In this document: positions 43,707 through 53,416 of the stretch, piece after piece
Numbering within the stretch: the stretch's first letter is position 1
Layout of the letters: every line of letters starts with the position of its first letter
DNA from: Streptomyces sp. NBC_01716
GTDB taxonomy: Bacteria > Actinomycetota > Actinomycetes > Streptomycetales > Streptomycetaceae
NCBI RefSeq assembly: GCF_036248275.1
Contig: NZ_CP109181.1
Location: forward strand, 3,782,001-3,846,000
Direction: 5' to 3'
Length of the DNA: 64,000 bases
Program-made: the position numbers and the translations under genes
Notes under the pieces: generated by a model
The model's input: only the letters and a program-made list of their open reading frames with translations
The model's database searches: none
Told to the model about the DNA's origin: nothing

Positions 43707-44570
43707 TCAGGCTCCCACTGGTGTCGGCGTCGCGTAGGAGTAGAACCCCTGTCCTGTCTTACGGCCGTGCAGTCCCGCGTCCGTCATTTCCTTCAGGAGG
43801 GGGCACGGCCGGTACTTGCTGTCCCCGAAGCTGTCGTGGAGGACCTCGATACTGAGAAGGATGGTGTCGACCCCGATGAGATCGGCGGTCTCCAGCGGCC
43901 CCATCGGGTGATCGAAGCAACCGCGGAACACCTCGTCCACCGCCTGCGCGGTGGCGACGCCCTCATGCACCAGAAAAGCGGCCTCGTTGATGGTCAGCAT
44001 CAGGACGCGGTTCGAGACGAAACCGCTCGCGTCCCGCACCTGGACCGGCACCTTCCCCATGGAGTCGAGGAATTCCCTGGTCCGTCGCAGAGTCTCCTCG
44101 GACGTGTGATGCCCCGGAATGAGTTCCACCACGTTCTTCAACGGAACCGGATTCATGAAATGCACGCCGACCACCCGGTCGGGGCGGCTGGTCGCCGATG
44201 CGATCCGGGTGATGGGAATCGCTGATGTGTTGGCTATGAACACACACTCCGGATCGCATACGGCGTCGATCCTCGGGTACAACTCCCGTTTGAGATCCCA
44301 CTTTTCGGTGATGTTCTCGACAACGATCCCGGCCGGCTCAAGCGCCTTCAGATCACTGGAGAATTCAATGGCATCCAGCACAGCTTCCGTGTCCACCGCG
44401 GGACCGCCCAGCAGCCGGCTCATGCGGCAGTTGTGCTCGATGGTGCGCCGCGCCCTGTCGAGCGTCTGGGCGTCCAGATCCGTCAGTACGACCTGGTGGC
44501 CCGACTGAGCCGCCGCCTGCGCCACACCCGTACCCATGATGCCCGCGCCTACCACGCCGATCACGGCCAT
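43707..44570 (-). CDS. FkbK-like 3-hydroxyacyl-CoA/ACP dehydrogenase
   Basis: 287 residues from ATG 44570, preceded by GGAGGGAG. The Rossmann motif GAGIMGTGVAQAAAQSG is near residue 8, and the catalytic His region reads VVGVHFMNPVPLKNVVELIPG near 138, as in 3-hydroxybutyryl-CoA dehydrogenases. In the FkbH-K set it oxidises the glyceryl-ACP hydroxyl. It is the first gene of the minus-strand operon that runs through the FkbJ-, FkbI- and FkbH-like genes, the LLM oxidoreductase, the LanB-like gene and the NRPS. No O-methyltransferase (FkbG-like) is found in the window, so the extender could remain hydroxymalonyl-ACP. Confidence 0.93.
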   Translation of the reverse strand: MAVIGVVGAGIMGTGVAQAAAQSGHQVVLTDLDAQTLDRARRTIEHNCRMSRLLGGPAVDTEAVLDAIEFSSDLKALEPAGIVVENITEKWDLKRELYPRIDAVCDPECVFIANTSAIPITRIASATSRPDRVVGVHFMNPVPLKNVVELIPGHHTSEETLRRTREFLDSMGKVPVQVRDASGFVSNRVLMLTINEAAFLVHEGVATAQAVDEVFRGCFDHPMGPLETADLIGVDTILLSIEVLHDSFGDSKYRPCPLLKEMTDAGLHGRKTGQGFYSYATPTPVGA

Positions 44571-44779
44571 GGCTCCCTCCGTCCTCTCGTCCGGAAAGAC
44601 TTGGTCCTGCCGGAAAGGCGTGTCAAGAGAGATCGGCGGGTCCCCGGAAGGGGCCCGGTGGCCTCTTGTGGACGTCAGCATGCTGCCACCGGAGCGACTG
44701 GACAGTTCGGCGGTGAACCGTTGCAGACTCCTGCTTCATCGACCGTTGTCGGGCAGGGTGTGCGAGGGGAACCGGGACG
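44571..44779. promoter_or_regulatory. Bidirectional promoter region between extender operon and PKS operon
   Basis: About 210 bp between divergent starts. It contains a perfect 10-bp palindrome CAGCATGCTG (44676-44685) inside a wider GGTGGC/GCCACC pair (44657-44662 and 44685-44690), a possible operator. It lacks the GTCAGA-type repeat found in the other cluster promoter at 60164-60407. Confidence 0.5.
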
Positions 44780-47700
44780 TTGGAACATTTGATACGTGAC
44801 CACGACATCGCGGTGATCGCCATGTCGGGGCGCTTTCCGGGCGCCCCGGACACGAACCTCCTCTGGGAGAATCTGGCGAACGGCGTCGAATCCTTCACGC
44901 AATTCACCGACGAGGAACTGATCGAGTCCGGCGTCCCGCGCGAAATAGTGGAGCACCCGGACTATGTGAAGGTGCGTCCTGTCCTTGACGGTATCGGGGG
45001 ATTCGACGCACGTTTCTTCGGCTACAGCCCCCGCGAGGCGGAGATCGCCGACCCCCAGCAGCGGATATTCATGGAATGCGTCTGGGAGGCGCTGGAGACC
45101 GCCGGTTACGGCAGCCCGGATTCCCGGGGACGGGTCGGTCTCTTCGCCGGGGCCAACGTCAGTATGTACATGATGAGCCGGCTCTTCGGTCCGCACACGC
45201 ATGAGTTCGACCCGTACGAGCTGATGATCGGCAACGACAAGGACGCCCTGTCCACCGTCATCGCCTACCGGCTCGACCTCACGGGTCCCGCGGTGTCCGT
45301 CCAGACCTTCTGCTCCACCTCCGCGACCGCCATGCATCTGGCGTGCCAGAGCCTCAGGCGTGACGAGTGCGAGATCGCGCTGGCCGGCGGAGTGTGCGTC
45401 CGGGTCCCCGACCGGGTCGGCCACATGTACTTCGAGGGCGGCATGGAGTCGCCGGACGGCCGTATCCGGACCTTCGACGCCCAGGCGCAGGGCGGCAACT
45501 TCGGCGACGGCGCGGGTGTGGTCGTACTGAAGCGGCTGCGCCAGGCGATCGCCGACCGGGACAACGTGCTCGCGGTGATCCGTGGCTCGGCGATGAACAA
45601 CGACGGTGCCTCGAAGTTCAGTTACACCGCGCCCAGCGTCGTGGGACAGGCCGCCGCGGTCTCGGCGGCTCTGGCCGACGCCGATGTGTCCCCCCGGGAC
45701 GTCTCGTACGTCGAGGCGCACGGCACCGCCACCCAGCTCGGCGACCCGATCGAGGTCTCCGCCCTCGCCCGCGCCTTCAAGTCGGCGGAGCTCGCCCGGA
45801 CGGGCCAGGAGCTGACGGACCGCAACTACTGCGCGATCGGCTCGGTGAAGACGAACATCGGTCATCTGGACCGCGCCGCCACCGTCGCCGGGCTGATCAA
45901 AGTCGTGCAGGCGTTCAGGCACGACCAGATCCCGCGCTCCCTGAACTTCGAGAAGCCCAACCCCGAGATCGGCTTCGACCGCAGTCCGTTCTACGTCGCG
46001 GGCGACCCGGTCCGCTGGAGCAAGCAGCCCGGCCGGCCCCGGATCGCCGGTGTCAACGGCCTCGGCATGGGCGGCACCAATGTGCATCTGGTCCTTCAGG
46101 AGGCACCGGACCCGCGTCCGCGTCCCGTGGACCCCCGGCGCTGGCACCTCCTGCCGCTGTCCGCCAAGACCGAGTCCGCCGCCGGGGAGCAGGGCACCCG
46201 GCTCGCCGCGGAGCTGCGGGCCGAGCCCGGCGGCCCCGCACTCGGCGACGCGGCCTACACCCTCCAGGTCGGACGCTCCCTGTTCCGGCACCGCCGGGTG
46301 TGCGTCACCGACTCCGCTTCCGCAGGCGCCGCGGCCCTCACCGGCGAGTCCGCCGCGAAGGCCGGCGTGCTGGCCAGGACCGACAACACCCACGGACGTG
46401 AGGTCGCGCTGATCTTCGCCGGTGTGGGCGAGCACTACTCCGGCATGGTCGGCGATCTGTACCGGACCGAGCCCGTCTTCCGCCGGCATCTGAACCACTG
46501 TGTGCGGCTCCTCGCCCAGTACACGGACGTCGACGTCCACACCCCGCTCGTCGCCCCGCGCGACACACCGGCGGGCGGCGGCGACCTGGCCGCGCTGATG
46601 GGCCGCGGGGCACCGGAGCCGGGCGCCGACGACCCCTTCGGCGACACCCGGGTCGCCCAGCCCGCGGTCTTCGTCGCCGAGTACGCGCTGGCCGCCACCC
46701 TGATGGACTGGGGCCTCAAGCCGTCCGCCCTCCTCGGCTACAGCGTCGGGGAGTACGTGGCCGCGTGCCTGGCCGGCGTGCTGTCGCTGTCCGACGCCCT
46801 GCGGCTGGTGGCCCATCGCGCCGAACTCATCTCCGAACTGCCCGGCGGCTCCATGATGGCGGTCGGCCTGAGCCCGGCTCAGCTGCGGGAGCGGGTGCCC
46901 GACCTGCACGACAGGGGCATCGACCTGGGAGCGCGTACGCCCGGCCAGAGCGTGGTCTCCGGCCCCACCGACGCCGTACGCGAGCTGGCGCGGGAACTGC
47001 GCGAGAAGGACGTCGTCTGCCGCGAGCTGAGTACGACGCACGCCTTCCACTCCCGCATGCTGGCGCCCAAGGCGGCGGAACTGACCCGCTGGGTGGCCGA
47101 GAACATCACGCTGCACGCCCCCGAGCGTCCGTGTCTGTCCAACGTGACCGGCACGGAGATGACTGCCGACCTGGTGACCGACCCCGGATACTGGGCCCGC
47201 CACATGTGCTCGCCGGTGGAGTTCGAGGACGGTCTCGCCGCCCTCCTCAAGCGCGAGGACACCGTGCTGCTGGAGATCGGTCCCGGCAGGTCGCTGGGTG
47301 CCATGGCCCGCTCCCACGCCGACTGCGACCGCTCCCGCTGGCCGCTGATCGTCTCCACGCTGCCCGCGGCGTCCGAGGCCAGGGACGACGACCACTCCCT
47401 CGCCGAGGGCCTGGCGGAACTGTGGCTGAGCGGGGTCGACCTCGACTGGGAGGCGTATCACAAGAAGGGCCGAGACTTCACACCCGGCCGGATCCCCCTG
47501 CCCACCTACCCCTTCGAGCGCCAGGAGTACTGGTTCGGCGCCGAGTCGTCGTCGTCCTCCGCCGGCGCCCTCGGAGGCGGCCCCGCGCACGAGGGCGTCG
47601 AGGGGATCGAAGAGCTGCCGCTGCTGCCGGAGTCGCGCTGGATCCATCTGCCTGTCTGGCAACAGCGCCCGCCGCTGCCGCCGATGGCCGACCTGGGCAC

Positions 47701-49564
47701 CGAGTGGACCGTCTTCACCGACGACGGCGACGGCGACCGGATCCTCGGCGAGTTGAGCCGGCAGCTGTCGGACGACGGCCGGCGCGTCACGCTGGTACGC
47801 CCCGGAGACGGCTTCGCCCACGACGGCGACACCTACTGGATCAGGCCCGGCAACACCCAGGACATGCTGGAGCTGTTCACCGCGCTCAAGAAGCGCGACC
47901 GGCTCCCCGAGCGGGTCGTGCACCTGTGGACCCTGCACGACAGCACGGCCGATGACACCGTGCGGCGTGGCGTCCACACACTCATCGCCCTGGCGCGCGC
48001 CTCGCACGAGGTCGGGTTCGGCCCCTGGAAGCTCGACGTGGTCACGGCGGGGGCCCACCAGATGACGGACGACGACATCGTCCGTCCCGAACGGGCCGCG
48101 GTCCTCGGGCCGTGCACCATCATCCCGGTGGAGTGCCCGGGGGTCACCCTGCGCTCCGTCGACCTGCCGCTCGGCGAGCCCGCCCCCGTACGGCAGCTCA
48201 TCACGGAGCTGAGCACCGAGCCGGGGAACCAGACGGTCGCGCTGCGCGGCGGCCGGGCGTGGACCTGGGACTTCCGCGCCCTCGACCTGCCGGAGGCGAC
48301 TGACCTCCCGGCGCTCGACACCGGTCTCCGGGAAGGCGGCGTCTACCTGGTCACCGGCGGGCTCGGCGGTATCGGTCTGGCCATGGCCGAACGGCTGGCC
48401 ACGGAGTACCGGGCCAGTCTGGTCCTGATGGGCCGGACCCCGGTGCCACCGCGCGAGCAGTGGAGTGCCGTTCTCGCCGATCCCTCCGCGACGGAGGAGG
48501 TACGCCGCCGTATCGAGGGGCTGCTGCGGCTGGACGCCGCAGGCTGCGCGTTCGTGACGGTGGCGGGCGATGTCTCCGTGCCGGGTGACGCCGCCCGGGC
48601 GGTCGCCGCCGCGGTGAAGGAGTTCGGTGAACTCAACGGTGTCATCCATGCCGCCGGTGTGCCCGGCGTGGGCATGATGCAGTTCAAGACCATGGAGGAC
48701 GTGGACCGGGTGCTGGCCCCGAAGGTGGCCGGGACGCTCGCGCTGGCCGAGGCCGTACGGGACCTGCCCGTTCCTCCTGACTTCCTGCTCCTGTTCTCCT
48801 CCGTCGCCTCCGTGACCGGTGCCCTCGGGCAGGCCGACTACTCCGCGGCCAACGCCTTTCTCGACGCCTACGCCTGCAGCGATCCGCTGCCGGGGACGAA
48901 TGTGATGGCGATCGGCTGGGGCGAGTGGGAGTACAACGGCTGGAAGTCCGGCCTGGACGGTTACGAACCCGTTCTCCGGGCCTTCTACGAGGAGCACCGC
49001 GCCCGGTTCGGCATCAGCTTCGACGAGGGATGGCACGCCCTGCACCAGGCCCTGGCCAGGCCGGAGCACCATCTCTTCGTGTCCACCCAGGACTTCTCCG
49101 TCATGGTGAGCGGCAGCCGCGACTACACCATGAACGACATCCAGGCCGGCGCACGGCAAGGGCGCGGCCAGACCCGCTATCCGCGCCCCGAGTTGTCCAG
49201 CCCCTACGTCCCGCCGCGCACCGAGACCGAGACCGTGATCGCGGACACCTGGGCGGACGCCCTGGGCGTGGAGAAGGTCGGCATCAACGACAACTTCTTC
49301 GACCTCGGCGGCAACTCCCTGCTGGGCGTCGGCATCGTCGCCGCCGTCCGGAGCGCGCTGGAACTCGACCATCTGCCCGCGCACATGATCTACCAGGCAC
49401 CCACGGTCGCGACACTGGCGGCGATCGCCGTGCCCGTCCCGGAGAGCGACGGGGCCACGGCAGGGGAACCGGCGTCGGCACAGGCTCAGGAGCGGGCGAA
49501 GCAGAGGCAGCAGCAGCTGGCGCGCAGGCGCAGCAGCCGCCGAGGAGGAGACAACGATGAATGA
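44780..49564 (+). CDS. Type I PKS, KS-AT-KR-ACP
   Basis: 1594 residues. KS with Cys in TFCSTSAT near 177, His motifs EAHGTATQLGDP and KTNIGHL. AT with GYSVGEY near 655 (GHSxG with His to Tyr) and HAFH near 754, the malonyl-type signature. KR with NADPH motif TGGLGGIG near 1192 and Ser-Tyr-Asn catalytic residues ending in QADYSAANA near 1353. ACP with Ser in LGGNSLL near 1512. No DH or ER. The module should add one C2 unit and reduce the ketone to a hydroxyl. TTG start with GAGGGGAA upstream. The stop overlaps the next PKS by 8 bp. The KS begins right at the N-terminus without an evident docking helix; the last 35 residues (Gln/Arg-rich helix) may dock to the next protein. Confidence 0.95.
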   Translation: MEHLIRDHDIAVIAMSGRFPGAPDTNLLWENLANGVESFTQFTDEELIESGVPREIVEHPDYVKVRPVLDGIGGFDARFFGYSPREAEIADPQQRIFMECVWEALETAGYGSPDSRGRVGLFAGANVSMYMMSRLFGPHTHEFDPYELMIGNDKDALSTVIAYRLDLTGPAVSVQTFCSTSATAMHLACQSLRRDECEIALAGGVCVRVPDRVGHMYFEGGMESPDGRIRTFDAQAQGGNFGDGAGVVVLKRLRQAIADRDNVLAVIRGSAMNNDGASKFSYTAPSVVGQAAAVSAALADADVSPRDVSYVEAHGTATQLGDPIEVSALARAFKSAELARTGQELTDRNYCAIGSVKTNIGHLDRAATVAGLIKVVQAFRHDQIPRSLNFEKPNPEIGFDRSPFYVAGDPVRWSKQPGRPRIAGVNGLGMGGTNVHLVLQEAPDPRPRPVDPRRWHLLPLSAKTESAAGEQGTRLAAELRAEPGGPALGDAAYTLQVGRSLFRHRRVCVTDSASAGAAALTGESAAKAGVLARTDNTHGREVALIFAGVGEHYSGMVGDLYRTEPVFRRHLNHCVRLLAQYTDVDVHTPLVAPRDTPAGGGDLAALMGRGAPEPGADDPFGDTRVAQPAVFVAEYALAATLMDWGLKPSALLGYSVGEYVAACLAGVLSLSDALRLVAHRAELISELPGGSMMAVGLSPAQLRERVPDLHDRGIDLGARTPGQSVVSGPTDAVRELARELREKDVVCRELSTTHAFHSRMLAPKAAELTRWVAENITLHAPERPCLSNVTGTEMTADLVTDPGYWARHMCSPVEFEDGLAALLKREDTVLLEIGPGRSLGAMARSHADCDRSRWPLIVSTLPAASEARDDDHSLAEGLAELWLSGVDLDWEAYHKKGRDFTPGRIPLPTYPFERQEYWFGAESSSSSAGALGGGPAHEGVEGIEELPLLPESRWIHLPVWQQRPPLPPMADLGTEWTVFTDDGDGDRILGELSRQLSDDGRRVTLVRPGDGFAHDGDTYWIRPGNTQDMLELFTALKKRDRLPERVVHLWTLHDSTADDTVRRGVHTLIALARASHEVGFGPWKLDVVTAGAHQMTDDDIVRPERAAVLGPCTIIPVECPGVTLRSVDLPLGEPAPVRQLITELSTEPGNQTVALRGGRAWTWDFRALDLPEATDLPALDTGLREGGVYLVTGGLGGIGLAMAERLATEYRASLVLMGRTPVPPREQWSAVLADPSATEEVRRRIEGLLRLDAAGCAFVTVAGDVSVPGDAARAVAAAVKEFGELNGVIHAAGVPGVGMMQFKTMEDVDRVLAPKVAGTLALAEAVRDLPVPPDFLLLFSSVASVTGALGQADYSAANAFLDAYACSDPLPGTNVMAIGWGEWEYNGWKSGLDGYEPVLRAFYEEHRARFGISFDEGWHALHQALARPEHHLFVSTQDFSVMVSGSRDYTMNDIQAGARQGRGQTRYPRPELSSPYVPPRTETETVIADTWADALGVEKVGINDNFFDLGGNSLLGVGIVAAVRSALELDHLPAHMIYQAPTVATLAAIAVPVPESDGATAGEPASAQAQERAKQRQQQLARRRSSRRGGDNDE

Positions 49565-52500
49565 GGCCGGCAACGAGGTCGACTACGACGCCGCCGTCGC
49601 TGTCATCGGCATGGCGGGACGGTTTCCCGGCGCCGGAAGCGTGAACCAGCTCTGGGACAACCTGCGTTCGGGCCGTTCCGGGCTGCGGACGCTGACCGAG
49701 GAGGAGCTCGCCGATGCCGGTGTCGGTCCGGCGCAGCTCGCGGACCCGTCGTACGTGCGGGTCGCGGGTCCCCTGGAGGCGGCCCAGGAGTTCGACGCCG
49801 GTCTGTTCGGCTTCAGCCGGCTTGAGGCCGAGATGATGGACCCGCAGCACCGGGTGTTCCTCGAATGCTCCTACGAGGTGCTGGAACGGGCCGGCTACCC
49901 GCCGACCAGGATGCCGGGCCGGGTCGGGGTGTTCGCGGGCTCCGGGTACCCGGACTACATACGTCACGTGGCGCCCCGGCTCCTGGCCGAGCCCGGCGGT
50001 GAGCTGATGATGGCGACCGGCCTGGAGCGGGACTCCTTCGCCTCCCTCGCCTCCTACAAGCTGGGCCTCAACGGCCCCAGCATGACGGTGCAGACGTTCT
50101 GCTCGACCTCTCTGGTAGCGGTGCACCTCGCCGTACAGAGCCTCCTGAACTTCGAGTGCGAGGCCGCGATCGCCGGCGGTGCCTTCATCCCGCTGCCGCA
50201 GGGAGTCGGGTACGTGTACCAGGAAGGCGGCATCCTGTCCCCGGACGGGAAGGTCCGCACCTTCGACTCCGGTGCCCGCGGCAGCGTCAACGGCAGCGGA
50301 GTCACCGCCGTCCTGCTCAAGCGGCTGTCCGAGGCGATCGACGACGGGGACCACATCGACGCGGTGATCCTCGGCTCGGCCGTCAACAACGACGGCCGGG
50401 CCTGTGCCGGCTTCACGGCTCCGGGCGTCGACGGACAGACCGCGGTCATGGAGCAGGCGATCTCGTTCGCGGGCGTCCCGGCGGAGACCATCGGTTACGT
50501 CGAGTGCCATGGCACCGGTACCCAGCTCGGGGACTCCATCGAACTGGCGGCGCTCGCCCGTGCCTACCCGAAGGTCATGGAACGCCCCGTGGTGCTCGGC
50601 TCGCTGAAGCCCAGCATCGGGCACCTGGACCGCGCCTCGGGCACCGCCGGGCTGATCAGGGCCGCCATGGCCCTCTCGCACAAGGTGCTGCCGGCGACCC
50701 CGGACTACGAGAACCCGAACCCCACCCTGGCCGCCGAGCGCGGCAGATTCACCGTGCTCACCCGGGACCAGCCCTGGCCCGACGAGCGGCACCCACGACG
50801 GGCGGGGGTCAGCTCCTTCGGGCTCGCCGGCACCAACGCCCATGTGGTGCTCGAAGAACCTCCGACGATCGAACGGCCGGCGGTACGCACCCCGGTCGCC
50901 CATCTGCTGGTGCTGTCCGCGCGGGACGAGACCGCCCTGGACCAGGCGACCCGCGATCTGGCCGACTGTCTCGAAACGCGGTCCGACCTCGATCTCGGTG
51001 ACGTCGCCTTCACCCTCCAGCAGTCCCGTACGCTCTTCCCGCTCCGGCGCGCCTTCCTGTGCGCGGACCTGGCGGAGGCCCGTACCGCCCTGGCGGACAC
51101 CGGCAACTGGCCCGCCGTGGAGGAGATCTCGCGGGAACCGGTCGCGGTCCTCGATCCGGAGAGTGCGCTCGCGGCGCCGGACCAGTGGTGGGAGGGGCTC
51201 GCGGAGGCCATCGGGAAGATCGTCCCGGCCGCGCCCGCCCTCGCCACGCCGGACGCCGCGAGGCGCGGCCTTCTCGACGCGCTGGGCCGGCTCGGGTGCC
51301 GCCATGGCGACGACGGACGGACACCGGCGGCGGACAGCGCGCAGGAGGTCCTGCGCCCCGACGCCGGTCAGCACCCCGAAGCGTGGTTCCTCGGTGTGCT
51401 CGGACGCCTGTGGACCGCCGGGGCGGACATCGACTGGACCGCCGTCGCCCGGGAAGGCAGACGGCGCGTGCCGCTGCCTGCCTATCCCTTCCAGCGCCGC
51501 CGGTACTGGGTGGGCCCCGTCGGCGACGGCCTGTTCGGCCCTCCGGCCGAGGACACCGGCCGGACCGACGACCTCAGCCGCTGGACCTATGTGCCGGCGT
51601 GGCGCCGGCGTCACGCGGGCCCCGCCGAGACGCCCGGGACCGACGACACGACGGGCCCCTGGCTGGTGCTCGCATCGGACCGGCTCGGCGAGGAGCTGGC
51701 CGAGCGGATACGCGACGGACAAGGGGATGTGGTGGTCGCCCGCCCGGGTGACACCTTCGAGGGGGACGCCGAGCACGGTTTCGTCTTCCGGCCCGGTGAC
51801 GAGGAGGACGCCCACCGGCTGATCGGCGGTCTTCCCACGCCGCCCCGCCATGTCGTGCACGCGCTGGCCCCGGGGGCCGGCCACTCCTTCGACGAGCGGT
51901 TGCGGCACGGCTTCGAGACGGTCCGTGTCCTGGTGGGCGCCTTGGCCGCCCACGCGCCGTCGCAGGCCCTCAACCTGCTCGCGGTGACCCGGGGTTCCGT
52001 ACAGATCGCGGGCTCGCCGCCGCAGGATGCGGCGCAGGCGGCGCTGGCCGCCCTGCTTCCCGTTCTCGCCCAGGAGAACCCCGGCTGGGTGTGCCGGCAC
52101 GTCGACGTCGGACCGGCCGGCAACCCCGCCCAACTGCGGCGGCAGGCCGACGCGGTGCTCGCCGAGGTGGCCGCTCCGCACGAGGGTCCCGTGGCGCTGC
52201 GCGGCACCGAACGATGGGTCCGTGTCCATGAGCCCCGCCCTCTGCCGCCCACGGACCGGACAGGGAGCCCGCTCCGGCCCGGAGACGTCGTACTGATCAC
52301 CGGCGGACTGGGCCATGTCGGTCTCATCCTGGCCCGGCATCTGACGCTTGTCCGGGGATGCGCCGTCGTACTCACCGCGCGGACCGCGCTGCCGGAGCCG
52401 GACACATGGAAGGCGTATCTCGCCGAGGCGGAGGACCCGTCATCGAAGGCGTACCGGTACGTGAAGGAGCTCTCGGCGCTGACGGAGGCGGGTGCGGACG

Positions 52501-53360
52501 TGCTCGTGGTCCGGGCCGATGTGGCCGACGGCCCGGCGATGCGCGCGGCCGTCGGGGCGGCCACGGAGCGCTTCGGCCGTCTCGATCTGATCGTGCACGG
52601 CGCGGGAGTCTCCGCACCCGAGGCCTTCGGCCCGGCCCATATGGTCGACCGGGCGGCGTCCGCCTCGCATTTCACCGCGAAGGTCGGCGGTTTCCACGCC
52701 CTGCGCGAGGCCCTCGACGGGCGGGACGTCCCGGTGATCACGCTGTCCTCGCTCTCCGCCGTCCTCGGCGGTCTGGCGCTCGGGCCGTACGCCGCCGCCA
52801 ACGCCGCTCTCGACGCGCTGGCTCTGGCCGAGCGCGCGGAGAAGGACGGCAGGTGGCTCACCGTCAACTGGGACACCTGGCGCCCGGAGGTCCAGGATCC
52901 GACCCACCCCGGTGAGTTCGACATGGCTCCGGAGTACGCCGTCGAGGTCTTCGAGCGCGCGGTCGCGGCGGTCGACGACGTGGAGCACCTGGTGATCTCC
53001 ACAGGTTCGCTCGGCGCGCGTTACGAACAGTGGGTGGTCCGGCCGGACGACGGCTCCGGTCAGGAGGACGACGGAGTACGTGATCCGCGCCCCGACATCT
53101 CCACCCCGTACACGCCCCCGAAGGAGGGCACCGAGCGGACCCTGGCGGAGATCTGGGCCGGTGTGCTCCGGCTGGAGGAGGTCGGTGCGGACGACGACTT
53201 CTTCCGGCTCGGCGGCAACTCGGTCATGGCGATCCAGCTGATCGCCCAGGCCCGTGACCAACTGCGGGTCCCGGTTCCCGTCACAGCGCTGCTCGGCTAC
53301 CCGACCGTGCGGGGCCTGGCGTCCCAGATCGACGGGGCCGTGGCGGGCCGGGAGGCATGA
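49557..53360 (+). CDS. Type I PKS, KS-KR-ACP with acyltransferase core missing
   Basis: 1267 residues. KS with Cys in TFCSTSLV near 182 and intact His motifs ECHGTGTQLGDS and KPSIGHL. The KS-AT linker (VLSARDETALDQ, ~452) and the post-AT linker (LPAYPFQRRRYWVG, ~650) are both present, but only about 180 residues lie between them against about 430 in the preceding PKS. No GHSxG or HAFH motif is found, so the AT is deleted. KR with TGGLGHVG near 915 and Ser/Tyr/Asn residues in TLSSLSAV and GPYAAAN near 1076. ACP with Ser in LGGNSVM near 1220. It must be loaded in trans, by a separate AT or by transfer from the hydroxymalonyl-type ACP. ATG 49557 follows GAGGAGGAG by 6 nt. Ends at a strong terminator. 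Confidence 0.93.
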   Translation: MNEAGNEVDYDAAVAVIGMAGRFPGAGSVNQLWDNLRSGRSGLRTLTEEELADAGVGPAQLADPSYVRVAGPLEAAQEFDAGLFGFSRLEAEMMDPQHRVFLECSYEVLERAGYPPTRMPGRVGVFAGSGYPDYIRHVAPRLLAEPGGELMMATGLERDSFASLASYKLGLNGPSMTVQTFCSTSLVAVHLAVQSLLNFECEAAIAGGAFIPLPQGVGYVYQEGGILSPDGKVRTFDSGARGSVNGSGVTAVLLKRLSEAIDDGDHIDAVILGSAVNNDGRACAGFTAPGVDGQTAVMEQAISFAGVPAETIGYVECHGTGTQLGDSIELAALARAYPKVMERPVVLGSLKPSIGHLDRASGTAGLIRAAMALSHKVLPATPDYENPNPTLAAERGRFTVLTRDQPWPDERHPRRAGVSSFGLAGTNAHVVLEEPPTIERPAVRTPVAHLLVLSARDETALDQATRDLADCLETRSDLDLGDVAFTLQQSRTLFPLRRAFLCADLAEARTALADTGNWPAVEEISREPVAVLDPESALAAPDQWWEGLAEAIGKIVPAAPALATPDAARRGLLDALGRLGCRHGDDGRTPAADSAQEVLRPDAGQHPEAWFLGVLGRLWTAGADIDWTAVAREGRRRVPLPAYPFQRRRYWVGPVGDGLFGPPAEDTGRTDDLSRWTYVPAWRRRHAGPAETPGTDDTTGPWLVLASDRLGEELAERIRDGQGDVVVARPGDTFEGDAEHGFVFRPGDEEDAHRLIGGLPTPPRHVVHALAPGAGHSFDERLRHGFETVRVLVGALAAHAPSQALNLLAVTRGSVQIAGSPPQDAAQAALAALLPVLAQENPGWVCRHVDVGPAGNPAQLRRQADAVLAEVAAPHEGPVALRGTERWVRVHEPRPLPPTDRTGSPLRPGDVVLITGGLGHVGLILARHLTLVRGCAVVLTARTALPEPDTWKAYLAEAEDPSSKAYRYVKELSALTEAGADVLVVRADVADGPAMRAAVGAATERFGRLDLIVHGAGVSAPEAFGPAHMVDRAASASHFTAKVGGFHALREALDGRDVPVITLSSLSAVLGGLALGPYAAANAALDALALAERAEKDGRWLTVNWDTWRPEVQDPTHPGEFDMAPEYAVEVFERAVAAVDDVEHLVISTGSLGARYEQWVVRPDDGSGQEDDGVRDPRPDISTPYTPPKEGTERTLAEIWAGVLRLEEVGADDDFFRLGGNSVMAIQLIAQARDQLRVPVPVTALLGYPTVRGLASQIDGAVAGREA

Positions 53361-53361
53361 G

Positions 53362-53395
53362 CCGGCGGGGCCGGGGTGAGGCCCGGCCCCGCCGG
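53362..53395. terminator. Terminator of the PKS operon
   Basis: CCGGCGGGGCCGGG (53362-53375) pairs perfectly with CCCGGCCCCGCCGG (53382-53395) immediately after the PKS stop. It separates this operon from the convergent LuxR-type regulator. Confidence 0.9.
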
Positions 53396-53416
53396 AACCG
53401 GCCGGGGTGCCCGCCG

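Noticed and set aside
44675..49573. Very long open frame antisense to the first PKS, and similar frames opposite other large genes
   Set aside because: High GC3 makes long antisense frames routine. They lack starts, ribosome-binding sites and any family signature, and are mirror images of real genes.
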